Source: CAJQPP01 sp963793465 (GTDB lineage: Bacteria > Planctomycetota > Planctomycetia > Pirellulales > Pirellulaceae). Taken from it: a stretch of 64,000 nt of DNA. This document shows positions 49,242 through 58,280 of this stretch, in pieces (within the stretch, counting starts at the first letter, position 1; each line of letters starts with the position of its first letter). The notes under the pieces are model-generated. The model saw only the letters and a list, made by a program, of their open reading frames with translations, ran no database searches and was not told the origin of the DNA. A program made the position numbers and the translations under genes. Location: positions 434,001 to 498,000 of the forward strand of contig CAWCAJ010000001.1 in assembly GCA_963793465.1 (NCBI GenBank), given 5' to 3'.

Positions 49242-50498
49242 TCACTGACCCTGCCGCTGCCAACGCGTGGCCGTGGCAATCAATAGCCAGGTCAAGATCA
49301 TCAATACCGCGGCGCTGGAATAGGGCAGGGAAGTGCTTTGTTTGAGTAACGGGATACCCAACGCCGAACCCAGAATTCGCGCCATGGCATTCAGGCTTTG
49401 TGCGAACCCCAACACGCTGCCCTGCTGGTCGGCGGGTGTCCACTTGGAAACCAACGCATGCAACGAGGGCTGGATGAAAGCAAAACCGCTGGAGATGATG
49501 GTCAGCCCTGCGAACAGCCAGGGCACCGAGACCCACTGGATCGCCAGGATCAGCACGCCAAATCCGCAAACTTCCAGAAACAATCCAATCTGCAGCAGCG
49601 AAAGATCGGCCAGACGTTTCGTCAGGGGACGGATAATCCCTCCCTGCACGATGGCCAATACGAAACCCACAAAGGCGAAAGTCAACATCAGCTGCCGCCA
49701 TGTGAAATCGAAGGGTGTCTGCTGCAATGCTTCCTCGCTGCGCCACAGCAACAACGACAACGTGGTCTCAAATTGCACGAAAGCAAAGATGCACAAGGCA
49801 TAGCCAGCCAAGAGCACGAGAATCGATTTTCGTCCTAACGCATGCCGCAGACCCTTCACATCCAGCCATTTCCGGGCCGTCGATTGCACACCCGGCGGCT
49901 TGGACTCCGGCAGCATGAAGATGGCCATCAGCAAGGCGATGGCGGACAGGCCGGAAGCCACGATGCCCGGCCAGGGTCCGGGGTTCCCCTGCCCGGCAGG
50001 AAGCGCCAGAAAACCCAACAAGGGTCCAAACGTAAAGCCAAAACCCATGGCCATGCCGATCAACGCCATTCCGTGGGATCGCTTGTCGGCCGTCGTTGTA
50101 TCTGCAATATAGGCCTGGGTCGTAGGAATCGTGGCCCCGAAAATCCCGGCCCCAATTCGCGAAACGAAAAGCCAGCTCAGGCTATTCACCCAGGAAGCCC
50201 AGGCAAAGATGGCATAGAAAATTACCGAACCGGCCAAGCCCAGAATCAGGATGGGGCGGCGGCCCAACCGATCTGAAATCATGCCCCAGATCGGAGCGAA
50301 GATAAATTGCATGAATGAAAAACTGGCCATCAATAAACCGATGGTCCAGCCACTGGCATCCATGGCAAACTGGTCGGCGTAAATGGCCAATAACGGCATC
50401 ACCATTCCGAAACCCAGCAAGTCGATAAAGACTGTCAGGAACAGAACCAGCAACGACCCGCGAGAAGGTCCGATCTGCGTTTTTGAGGAAGCGGACAT
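49242..50498 (-). CDS. MFS transporter, TetA-like (DHA1) group
   Basis: A 418-aa, 12-helix transporter. Opening FIDLLGFGMVMPLLAIYADQFAMDASGWTIGLLMASFSFMQFIFAP and motif A WGMISDRLGRRPILILGLAGS, followed by RIGAGIFGATIPTTQAYIADTT (motif C-like), are characteristic of the tetracycline-resistance/DHA1 branch. Substrate is not predictable and resistance should not be assumed. ATG 50498; the frame opens 18 codons earlier. Divergent from lysX. Confidence 0.92.
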   Translation of the reverse strand: MSASSKTQIGPSRGSLLVLFLTVFIDLLGFGMVMPLLAIYADQFAMDASGWTIGLLMASFSFMQFIFAPIWGMISDRLGRRPILILGLAGSVIFYAIFAWASWVNSLSWLFVSRIGAGIFGATIPTTQAYIADTTTADKRSHGMALIGMAMGFGFTFGPLLGFLALPAGQGNPGPWPGIVASGLSAIALLMAIFMLPESKPPGVQSTARKWLDVKGLRHALGRKSILVLLAGYALCIFAFVQFETTLSLLLWRSEEALQQTPFDFTWRQLMLTFAFVGFVLAIVQGGIIRPLTKRLADLSLLQIGLFLEVCGFGVLILAIQWVSVPWLFAGLTIISSGFAFIQPSLHALVSKWTPADQQGSVLGFAQSLNAMARILGSALGIPLLKQSTSLPYSSAAVLMILTWLLIATATRWQRQGQ

Positions 50499-50890
50499 GG
50501 ATGTTTGATATGGGTTAAGGCCTGGGCATGACGCATCGGCAGGAGTGGCCAAAGGTGAATCTCAGGCGATTCTATCGCGGTTCTCAGGCGGTTCACTAGC
50601 GATTCGAGCGACCGCAGGTAAGGCGGTCGCAGCGGCGGGTATCGGTGGATGCCCTGAATCCGCCCTTCAGGTTAGCGAACGGGACCGCTTGCCGAAACCA
50701 CATTCAGGAAACGTCACGATTCATCCTGACCCGGGACACCGTCCCCATGGCTCCTGGCAACGGTCTGGCCGTCACGGGTCAGGGGACAGGCCTGCGGGGA
50801 TTCACACTATTGACGAACCGAACCGGGTCTAGCATAACGTGGACTCCCCAAATCCGTTCACCAAGGAATGCTCCCCGCGAGCAACTCGCC
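50499..50890. other. Divergent intergenic region, possible lysX promoter
   Basis: No gene. Plus strand TTGACG (50810-50815), 17 bp, CATAAC (50833-50838) could be the lysX promoter. Confidence 0.45.
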
Positions 50891-51757
50891 ATGCGTATCG
50901 GCTTGTTACACTCCAGAATTCGCGTGGAGGAGAAGTTGTTGTTGGCGGAGTTGACCGCTTTGGGGGCGGACGTGGAACCGCTGGATGTCAGGTCGGGTAA
51001 GTGGTCATTGCCCGACCCCGCCGGCTGGCGGCGTTTCGACCTGGTATTCGATCGCTGCCTGAGCCACTCGCAATCCTTGACGATTGCCACGGTTTTGAAG
51101 GGCTGGGGCATACCGTGCATTAACAATTCAGACGTCAACCGGATCTGCGGTAACAAGATTGAAATGTCGGCGGTTTTGACGCACCACCAGGTCCCTACCA
51201 TTCCCACCCATATTGCCGTCTCCCCTGAATCCGCGCTACAGATCATGGAAACCATTGGCTACCCGGTTGTGTTGAAGCCGCCGATCGGCTCCTGGGGTCG
51301 ACTGTTGGCCAAAATCAATGACCGCGACGCTGCGGAAGCTCTGCTGGAGCACAAATCGACGTTGGGATCGGTAGGGCACGGACTGTTCTACATTCAGCCG
51401 TTCATAGAAAAAGGGGGTGAGGACATTCGCACCTTCGTGATTGGCGACAGGACGCTATGCGGGATCCGGCGACGTGCGGCCCATTGGATTACGAATACCG
51501 CGCGGGGAGCCACGGCCGAGAATTGTGAACTCACTCCCGCCATTTCCGAATTGTCTCTGCAAGCTGCCGAGGCCGTGGGCGGCGGATTGTTGGCGATTGA
51601 CCTGATGCGGACCCAGCAGGGGGAATTACTGGTTAACGAAATCAACGCCTCGATGGAATTTCGCAACAGCAGCAAACCCACTGGCGTGAACATCCCTCAC
51701 CAGATTGCCCGTTACGTGGTGGACATGGTCCACCAGCCGAATGCCGCTTCATCTTGA
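50891..51757 (+). CDS. lysX: LysX/ArgX-type ATP-grasp ligase
   Basis: A 288-aa ATP-grasp enzyme of the RimK/LysX group, which joins the amino group of alpha-aminoadipate (LysX) or glutamate (ArgX) to the C-terminal glutamate of the carrier protein LysW. MRIGLLHSRIRVEEKLLLAE is the LysX N-terminus. NNSDVNRICGNKIEMSAVL, the ATP lysine in PVVLKPPIGSWGRL (K129) and the metal ligands D237, E250 and N252 (LLVNEINASMEFRN) follow. lysY follows 54 bp on. AAA versus Glu specificity cannot be read with confidence. ATG 50891; an 82-codon upstream extension is rejected. Confidence 0.88.
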   Translation: MRIGLLHSRIRVEEKLLLAELTALGADVEPLDVRSGKWSLPDPAGWRRFDLVFDRCLSHSQSLTIATVLKGWGIPCINNSDVNRICGNKIEMSAVLTHHQVPTIPTHIAVSPESALQIMETIGYPVVLKPPIGSWGRLLAKINDRDAAEALLEHKSTLGSVGHGLFYIQPFIEKGGEDIRTFVIGDRTLCGIRRRAAHWITNTARGATAENCELTPAISELSLQAAEAVGGGLLAIDLMRTQQGELLVNEINASMEFRNSSKPTGVNIPHQIARYVVDMVHQPNAASS

Positions 51758-51811
51758 TCATTGTCAGGTGAATGAATCGCCGTGCCACCCGAAATCATTC
51801 TGGAGTGTCCC

Positions 51812-52834
51812 TTGAAAACTAGTATCGTTGGCGGATCGGGTTACGTGGGTGGCGAGTTACTGCGTTTGTTGTTAAAGCACCCCCAGGTCCAGATCGCGCA
51901 GGTGACGTCGGAACGGAATGCGGGGCGGTTCATCCATAGCACGCATCCCAATTTACGCGGCTGGACGGATCTGAAATTCACGTCTTTGGAAAAGTTGCAG
52001 CCCTGCGATGTGCTCTTCCTGGCCCTGCCGCATGGCAGCAGTTCCAGCCAGTTCGGGAGCTTTGCATCCCTGGCGGGGAAAATTATCGACCTGTCAGCGG
52101 ATTTTCGCTTACGTGATCCGGCGGTGTACCAGAAATGGTACGGTCACCCCCATCCTCAAGCTGACAAGTTGCTGGACTTCGTTTATGGATTGCCAGAATT
52201 GCACCGTCAGCAACTGCCGAATTACCAGTGGTGCAGTGGAGTGGGCTGCAATGCCACGGCTACGAATCTGGCTTTGCTGCCATTGGCCAGGGCAGGTTTG
52301 GTTGACTCGGCCGTGGTGGAGGTCAAAGTCGGCTCGTCGGAAGGGGGCAACAAGGCCTCGCTGGCGACGCACCACCCGGAACGGAGTGGCAGCCTGCGGT
52401 CATTTGCGGCCACCGGGCATCGGCACCAAGCCGAGATTCAACAGGAGATCGGCCCCTTTCCCTTACATTTCTCGGCAACGGCTGTGGAAATGGTGCGCGG
52501 CGTTTTATGTACGGCTCACGTCTTCCTGAAACATGACATGACGGAGAAGGAAATCTGGTCTCTGTATCGTACGGCCTATCAGAATGAACCGTTTGTGCGT
52601 CTGGTTAAGGAAAAACGCGGTATCCATCGCTACCCGGAACCCAAATTATTGTCAGGTACCAACCAATGTGACGTGGGATTCGAAAAAGACCCGGAATCCA
52701 ATCGAGTCGTCGTGGTGAGCGCTTTGGACAATCTGATGAAAGGGGCGGCTGGATCGGCGGTGCAATGCATGAATCTGATGACCGGCGTTGCCGAAACCAC
52801 CGGTCTGCAATTGATCGGTCTGCACCCCATCTGA
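51812..52834 (+). CDS. lysY: LysY-type [LysW]-aminoadipate/glutamate-phosphate reductase
   Basis: A 340-aa reductase of the ArgC/LysY family. NADP motif GGSGYVGGELL (7-17), catalytic Cys146 in SGVGCNATAT, and a His in FAATGHRHQAEIQQE. The segment VKVGSSEGGNKASLATHHPERSG is characteristic of the LysW-dependent branch rather than standard ArgC. TTG 51812 is preferred (GGAG six bases upstream, domain starts at once); GTG 51782 would add ten residues. With lysX it provides two of the three steps that follow carrier loading; the kinase LysZ, aminotransferase LysJ and LysW itself are not in this window. Confidence 0.87.
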   Translation: MKTSIVGGSGYVGGELLRLLLKHPQVQIAQVTSERNAGRFIHSTHPNLRGWTDLKFTSLEKLQPCDVLFLALPHGSSSSQFGSFASLAGKIIDLSADFRLRDPAVYQKWYGHPHPQADKLLDFVYGLPELHRQQLPNYQWCSGVGCNATATNLALLPLARAGLVDSAVVEVKVGSSEGGNKASLATHHPERSGSLRSFAATGHRHQAEIQQEIGPFPLHFSATAVEMVRGVLCTAHVFLKHDMTEKEIWSLYRTAYQNEPFVRLVKEKRGIHRYPEPKLLSGTNQCDVGFEKDPESNRVVVVSALDNLMKGAAGSAVQCMNLMTGVAETTGLQLIGLHPI

Positions 52835-53008
52835 ACCACGTGGTCGCGTAGAGTTGGAACGAGGGTTTGCCGTCGGTCCCAATCCATCCTCCAGGTCTCA
52901 GGCCATGGTTAAGGATTCGCCGGCACTCGGAGCCCACAGGCTGGCAATTTCGAAGTCTGGCGACCGGGCCTCAGTCGTTGGCCGGGAGTCCGTCCCGTTG
53001 GTTGGTGC

Positions 53009-54319
53009 TTAATTCCGAATCAGCCGCGCGACAGCAAATATCAGGCTTTCGTTGACAATCGACTTGGCCGACCATTCAAATTCCATGAGACTGCCGTCGG
53101 CGGCCCGGTAGCGATTGCGAAAGTGCACGACCGGCTCGCCTTCGAAAAGACGCGACATGGCGTCTTCGGTGCGAGTGCGATCTTTTTCGTAGACCAGATC
53201 CAGAAATGGCCGGGTCAGCAGTTCACTTTCGGTATATCCGAGGACACGGGAGAAGTTACTGTTGATGCGGCGGAAGAAACCATCGAAACCAGCAATACAG
53301 AACAAGTCCAGCGACAACTCGAAAAAACGGGTCAGGTCTTTCTCTGCCCGCTCCAGGGCGGACTCCTGGTATGCCTCCAATTCACGTGCCAGTTCGCCAG
53401 CGTCGCGAGGGCGATCGTCGGGCGAAGGTTGCAGGCATTTTCGGGCCAGTCGTATGAGCGTGGGATCGGCCCGGCAGCGTTCCAATCGTTTGTGGGCCGG
53501 GGCCAAGAGGCCGCATTGCGCTTGCGTCAACAGTTTCACACGGTCGCGACCTTGATAGGTCGGTTGTCCGGTCAGGATCTCGCAGAGAATCGACCCCAGG
53601 CAGAATACGTCCGTGCGTTTGTCCACCGGTTCCGCACGGGCCTGCTCCGGAGCCATATAACGCAACGTCCCATGCACATGATTCGAGCAATCCGAGGACT
53701 CGAAACCCGCTTTGTCACCCAACACATAATGCCGATCCGTTGTTTTTTGCTGCGAAGCAGAATCCAGCGAACGGGCCAGGCCCCAGTCCATCAGATGCAC
53801 CTCGCCAAAGGTACCCACCATGATGTTGGCTGGCTTCAAATCCAGGTGCACGATTTCCTGGCAGTGGGTGTACGCCATGGCTTGACTCACGGCTGCAAAC
53901 ACCTGCAACAAGGCAATCCCTGGGTCATTCCCCTGGCGACGTTTTCGCAGGTAATAACAAAGCGTCTTGCCTTGAACCAGTTTCATGACGTGGAAGGGTC
54001 GTTGGTCTTCCGTGAAGCCGCATTGATAGACATGCGTGATCCCCGGATGCTGCAAAGCGCCCATCACGGCGGATTCATTGGAAAACTGGGCGATCGCCTC
54101 AGGGACGGTCGTAAATTCCTGTCTCAGCAACTTGATGGCGACATCGCGTTGCAAGTCCGTGTCGTAGGCTCGATACACGACGCCCATGCCACCGCGGCCG
54201 ATTTCCTGTTTGATCTGGTAGCGACTGCCTGCCTCGATGGCGGTCGGGGGTTGATCATCGACCAGGAAAAACCCGCCAGAATCGGCATTGGTCGCTATGG
54301 AACTTCTGGTGGAATCCAA
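53009..54319 (-). CDS. Ser/Thr protein kinase with C-terminal PAS domain
   Basis: A 436-aa protein from TTG 54319 (AAGGAG six bases upstream). Kinase: GRGGMG loop (41-46), K63, catalytic loop HLDLKPAN (158-165), DWG instead of DFG (178-180), APE (223-225). The HRD arginine is Leu, so it is not an RD kinase, and DWG is unusual; activity remains possible because K63, D160 and D178 are kept. Residues ~325-436 form a PAS domain (FFELSLDLFCIAGFDGFFRRINSNFSRVLGYTESEL), ending soon after the last strands. No transmembrane segment. Probably senses a cytoplasmic ligand. Confidence 0.88.
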   Translation of the reverse strand: MDSTRSSIATNADSGGFFLVDDQPPTAIEAGSRYQIKQEIGRGGMGVVYRAYDTDLQRDVAIKLLRQEFTTVPEAIAQFSNESAVMGALQHPGITHVYQCGFTEDQRPFHVMKLVQGKTLCYYLRKRRQGNDPGIALLQVFAAVSQAMAYTHCQEIVHLDLKPANIMVGTFGEVHLMDWGLARSLDSASQQKTTDRHYVLGDKAGFESSDCSNHVHGTLRYMAPEQARAEPVDKRTDVFCLGSILCEILTGQPTYQGRDRVKLLTQAQCGLLAPAHKRLERCRADPTLIRLARKCLQPSPDDRPRDAGELARELEAYQESALERAEKDLTRFFELSLDLFCIAGFDGFFRRINSNFSRVLGYTESELLTRPFLDLVYEKDRTRTEDAMSRLFEGEPVVHFRNRYRAADGSLMEFEWSAKSIVNESLIFAVARLIRN

Positions 54320-54814
54320 GACACACTCCTTCAAAGACCTTTGATCCCCCCACCATTGTTCTCAATATAACGGGCTGCCGATGGCAAATCCAACGTTTGC
54401 CGGGCACGGCCACCGGCCCCGACCCCGAAAATGCCATTTATTTCGCAAACCCGGATAAACTGGGCGTGTGGTTACGTCCCCCCCTGCGGAGTTCGGACTG
54501 GACATTTTCGGCAGCTCGATCTGTCGGTGCCCCATGCGGGTTGTTTATCCGCCGTTTGGAAACTCTGGTTTGTGGGTTCGATCGAGCAACAACTTGCGCC
54601 CACTGCGGCAGCCGTCCCCCAGCGGCATGCAAACCCTGTTTTTGTTGCCACGGGCAGGATGTAGACACGGGCAGGATGTAGGACCCGAGGGCCGCCGCGA
54701 TCCGGCGTTTTCGCCAGGTTCCCCCAACATGCCGCATCGCCTGTTCAAGGACAAAGTCGGGAAACAGGGAATTGTCGCCTATCGAGCAAAACCGATTCCG
54801 TAGATAATGGGAGC
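54320..54814. other. Divergent intergenic region
   Basis: Contains a 17-bp tandem duplication at 54650-54683 and no gene. It must hold the promoters of the PAS kinase and the sigma factor. Confidence 0.55.
54650..54683. repeat. 17-bp tandem duplication
   Basis: ACGGGCAGGATGTAGAC (54650-54666) followed by ACGGGCAGGATGTAGGA (54667-54683), 15 of 17 identical. Confidence 0.85.
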
Positions 54815-55429
54815 ATGTGGCCCGAACAGGATAAAACTCAGGAATTGTTGGATCAAGCTCGCCAAGGCGATGAGGGAGCCATCAACGCGCTGATTGACCG
54901 GCATCGCAACGCGTTAAGGCACTTGGTACGGATGCGACTGGATCGCAAGATTCAACGCCGAGTGGATGTCAGCGACGTGGTTCAAGATGTGTTGATTGAG
55001 GCCAATCGTCGCCTCAAGACTTATCTGGAAAATCCGGCCATGCCGTTTCATCTGTGGATTCGGCACATCGCCCGGGATCGCATCATCGACGCTCACCGTC
55101 GCCACCGTGGATCTGCCAAACGTTCGGTGGACAGGGAACAGCCGATGGTCATTCCGGGCGGATTCGATCAAAGCTCCATCATACTGGCCGCTCAATTAGT
55201 TGATGGTGAAAAGACGCCAGCCGCCAGAATCATGGAAAAGGAACTGGCCCAGCGTGTGGAGCAGGCGATTGCCGAACTGGACGATCTGGATGCGGAAGTG
55301 ATCGTCATGCGTCACTACGAACAACTGACGAATCAGGAGATCGCTCAAGCGCTGGAGCTGACGGAACCCGCCGCCAGTATGCGTTACATTCGGGCCGTCC
55401 GGCGTCTTCGCGAATTGATGCAGAGATAG
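54815..55429 (+). CDS. ECF-type RNA polymerase sigma factor
   Basis: A 204-aa sigma factor with region 2 (LIDRHRNALRHLVRMRLDRKIQRRVDVSDVVQDVLIEANRRL) and region 4 (LDAEVIVMRHYEQLTNQEIAQALELTEPAASMRYIRAVRRLREL). The DVSDVVQDVL and ...FHLWIRHIARDRIIDAHRRH patterns are those of planctomycete ECF sigma factors linked to Ser/Thr kinases. The kinase gene starts 9 bp after its stop. No anti-sigma factor is adjacent, so phosphorylation by the partner kinase is the likely control. Confidence 0.92.
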   Translation: MWPEQDKTQELLDQARQGDEGAINALIDRHRNALRHLVRMRLDRKIQRRVDVSDVVQDVLIEANRRLKTYLENPAMPFHLWIRHIARDRIIDAHRRHRGSAKRSVDREQPMVIPGGFDQSSIILAAQLVDGEKTPAARIMEKELAQRVEQAIAELDDLDAEVIVMRHYEQLTNQEIAQALELTEPAASMRYIRAVRRLRELMQR

Positions 55430-55438
55430 GGGTGCTGG

Positions 55439-57130
55439 ATGAGCACGACCAATCCCGCTTCCCCTCTTCCGCCAGACGATTCGCGGTCGGCGGACCATGC
55501 GGATAAGCAGGAACTGGATTCCCACGAGTCGCAGTTAGCCATGATTTTCGCGGACCTGGTTGATCGGGTGCAACGAGGAGAAGCGGTCGACCTGGGCGGA
55601 GCCTGCCGCGAGCACCCGGATTTTCAGGAGGAATTGCGGCAACTGTGGGGCACGATCATGGTCACGCAGTCCGTAGGCAAGGATCGCTCGCAAACGCCCG
55701 CCATGGAAGACCCGGTGATGGCGGCCCCTCTGGAATTACCTTCGCGTTTCGGGGACTACACCTTGCTGGAGGAGATCGGTCGAGGGGGAATGGGTGTGGT
55801 TTATCTGGCCCGACAGGAAGCCACGGCTCAGCAATATGCCCTGAAGATGATTTTGCACGGCGATCAGGCATCCGCCACGACGCTGAAACGCTTTCATGCC
55901 GAGGCCAAGGCGGGCAAAGGCCTGGATCACCCCAACATCATCCGGATTGCGGACGTCGGACAACACGACGGGCGGGCTTTCTTCTGCATGGAGTGGATTC
56001 AAGGTGAGACGCTTTCCGAACGACTGGATCGCGGACCGATGCCTCCCCGCCAAACGGCGCGAATCTTGATGCAGGTGGCACGGGCGATCGACTATGCCCA
56101 TTCGCAAGGTGTGCTACACCGCGACCTGAAGCCCTCCAACATTCTGATCGCCGACGCAGACAACCAGCCCTACGTTGTGGATTTCGGCCTGGCCCGCGAC
56201 GTCAGCGCCAAGGAGTCCTTGACACGGACCGGCTCGGTGATCGGGACCCCCTCCTATATGGCACCCGAGCAGGCCGCCGGTGCCCGCGGGCAGGTGGGAC
56301 CCTTGAGTGACGTCTACAGTCTGGGCGCGATCATGTATCACATGTTGACCGGGCGGCCGCCTTTCCAGGCTGCTTCGCCGGTAGATACTGTGCTGATGCT
56401 ATTGGAACAGGATCCGATTCCGCCCCGAGTTCTGAATCGCAACGCCGACCGTCAATTGGAAATGATTGCCATGCGTTGCCTGCAAAAACCACAGGACCTG
56501 CGTTACGCATCGGCCGGGGCCCTGGCCAATGATCTGGAGCGTTTCCTCAATCAGGAATCGGTATCGGCACAACAGGGTCGGTTGGCTCATGTGATCGCCA
56601 GCGTGATGCGAGATACGCACCACGCCAATGTCATGGAAAACTGGGGCAAGTTGTGGATTTGGCATTCCCTGGCGTTGTTTATCGCCTGCTGCGCGACCCA
56701 GTTGATGTATTGGGCCGGGGTGCAAAGCCGCTGGGCCTATGAAGTCCTCTGGATGATTGGCTTTGGAGCCTGGGCGATGGTGTTTTGGACGATCCGCCGG
56801 CGGATGGGACCGGTCCTGTTTATCGAACGGCAAATCGCTCACCTCTGGCTGGGCAGCATCATTTGTATTGGCGCCATCTTTCCTTTTGAAGCCTACCTGA
56901 ATCTGCCAGTTCTGAGCCTGGCCCCCATTCTGGCGTTGGTATCGGGAATGGTGTTTCTGGTGAAGGCCAGCATGTTGTCTGGCAGCTTCTACCTGCATGC
57001 CGCCGCATTATTCCTGTGTGCCGTGGTGATGGCGATTTTTCCGGACGCGGCACTGCTGATTTTCGGGACGGTTTCATCCGCCTGCTTTTACATCGCCGGC
57101 TCTCGTTATTACCGCCGTTCCCTGCAATAA
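55439..57130 (+). CDS. Membrane Ser/Thr protein kinase paired with the sigma factor
   Basis: A 563-aa protein. Residues ~30-80 are a helical segment (MIFADLVDRVQRGEAVDLGGACREHPDFQEEL) common in planctomycete kinases. Kinase domain ~105-370: GRGGMG (114-119), K136, HRDLKPSN (227-234), DFG (248-250), APE; all catalytic residues are kept. Residues ~400-560 form about six transmembrane helices (HSLALFIACCATQLMYWAG, HLWLGSIICIGAIFPFEAYL, HAAALFLCAVVMAIF), a C-terminal membrane sensor. ATG 55439 has AGGGG upstream. The 9-bp spacing to the ECF sigma gene suggests the kinase controls it by phosphorylation. Confidence 0.92.
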   Translation: MSTTNPASPLPPDDSRSADHADKQELDSHESQLAMIFADLVDRVQRGEAVDLGGACREHPDFQEELRQLWGTIMVTQSVGKDRSQTPAMEDPVMAAPLELPSRFGDYTLLEEIGRGGMGVVYLARQEATAQQYALKMILHGDQASATTLKRFHAEAKAGKGLDHPNIIRIADVGQHDGRAFFCMEWIQGETLSERLDRGPMPPRQTARILMQVARAIDYAHSQGVLHRDLKPSNILIADADNQPYVVDFGLARDVSAKESLTRTGSVIGTPSYMAPEQAAGARGQVGPLSDVYSLGAIMYHMLTGRPPFQAASPVDTVLMLLEQDPIPPRVLNRNADRQLEMIAMRCLQKPQDLRYASAGALANDLERFLNQESVSAQQGRLAHVIASVMRDTHHANVMENWGKLWIWHSLALFIACCATQLMYWAGVQSRWAYEVLWMIGFGAWAMVFWTIRRRMGPVLFIERQIAHLWLGSIICIGAIFPFEAYLNLPVLSLAPILALVSGMVFLVKASMLSGSFYLHAAALFLCAVVMAIFPDAALLIFGTVSSACFYIAGSRYYRRSLQ

Positions 57131-57707
57131 ATCCCCCCTCACGTGCTGCCGACCGCCGGTCATTCCGCCTGTCGGGCAGTCCGGCCCCTGAGGTATGGAA
57201 GCCTCATCCTGCCTGCTCTGGAAAACAACCCCGGCGGCGGCGGGTTGCCTGCGCGAATCCTGTCGTGATCAGGCACTCTACGGGCTGACCATTGTGGGGG
57301 TTTTGCAGATCGTGAGGACCACGATTTGATGGTCCTGCGCATCATTGTTGCATCGGAACACCCAACCGTTACCGCCCCTAAAGTTTTTCCGAATTCCTTC
57401 AACCTCAAAGTTTGACTGACCCTGTTATTGGCATAGGTTTCAGTTGAACGCGGTACTTGCCGCCTGTGAGTTGGTCATTGATGGACTCGCACGACCAAAG
57501 CCGGAAATGCAGAGGTTGAATTGATTGCCTGCAACGTGCCTCGACTGTCGGTTGGGGTGAAACGTTGGGACTTCGCTGGATTTAGCAGGCTACGTTGCTT
57601 TCGGGCACCGGTTTCGGCGAACCCATGGGTTTTTTTTGGTTGAGTGGAACGAGTGTTCGACTCTGTCTCGTTCGAGACGCTTTTTTCAAATCCTGTCGGA
57701 GGAAATA
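57131..57707. other. Intergenic region upstream of the pilin gene
   Basis: No gene seen. It should contain the flp promoter; no clear -35/-10 or -24/-12 pair was recognised. Confidence 0.5.
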
Positions 57708-57905
57708 ATGAAGAATTTTGCTTTGAAAGTGCAACGCTTTCTGAAATCGGAAGATGGTCCAACTGCCGTTGAGTACGCCATCATGTTGGCCCTGATCGTG
57801 ATTGTCTGCTTGACCGCGATTCAAGCCGTTGGTACGCAAGCCAGCTCGGCTTTCAGCGAAATCGCAACTGACCTGGAAGACGCCCGCAGCGGTAACATCA
57901 ACTAG
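57708..57905 (+). CDS. flp: Flp-type pilin (type IVb)
   Basis: A 65-aa prepilin: short basic leader, processing site EDG|PTAVEYAIM (Gly17|Pro18, Glu22 at +5), then a hydrophobic helix LALIVIVCLTAIQAV and a polar C-terminus. This is the Flp/Fap pilin of Tad adhesion pili; cleavage would be by the prepilin peptidase at 58281. GGAGG lies five bases before ATG 57708. A strong terminator follows at 57933-57969, so the pilin can be expressed far above the assembly genes. Confidence 0.94.
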   Translation: MKNFALKVQRFLKSEDGPTAVEYAIMLALIVIVCLTAIQAVGTQASSAFSEIATDLEDARSGNIN

Positions 57906-58280
57906 CTTGGCCAAGTCGTTGACAAAGATACCAGCCCGCCGCGAGCGTCCAGTTTGCGGTGGGCTTTTCTATGGATGAAAAACCATTTCCCTTTTGTAAC
58001 GATTGCAGAAATCATATGTTTCCCGTCATTCCCGCCGACAGTTACGCTCAGGCATTCGAGATGCTTTGTTGTTTTTTTACCATCATCGCCGTATTCGCGA
58101 GCTACATTTTGACAATGCGTGTTTAGGCAAGCTTGGCGGGTTTTCCCGGTCTTATCAACTGGCCAACACGCGACAGACCCAGATGTCATTCGCCGTACAC
58201 CCTGAACCAACGACTGGATTTTTATTCAGTGCCAAACTGTGCCGCTCGATGCGGCGATTTCCCCCTCGGAGAAGATCAGA
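57906..58280. other. Spacer between pilin and prepilin peptidase genes
   Basis: Contains the terminator at 57933-57969 and otherwise no recognised feature; a promoter for the downstream Tad genes is expected here. Confidence 0.5.
57933..57969 (+). terminator. Rho-independent terminator after flp
   Basis: AGCCCGCCGC (57933-57942) pairs with GCGGTGGGCT (57956-57965), with one G-T, then TTTTCT. Confidence 0.8.

Noticed and set aside
49162..49746. N-terminal extension of ggt
   Set aside because: It would overlap the MFS gene, and a signal peptide with a good ribosome-binding site starts at 49161.
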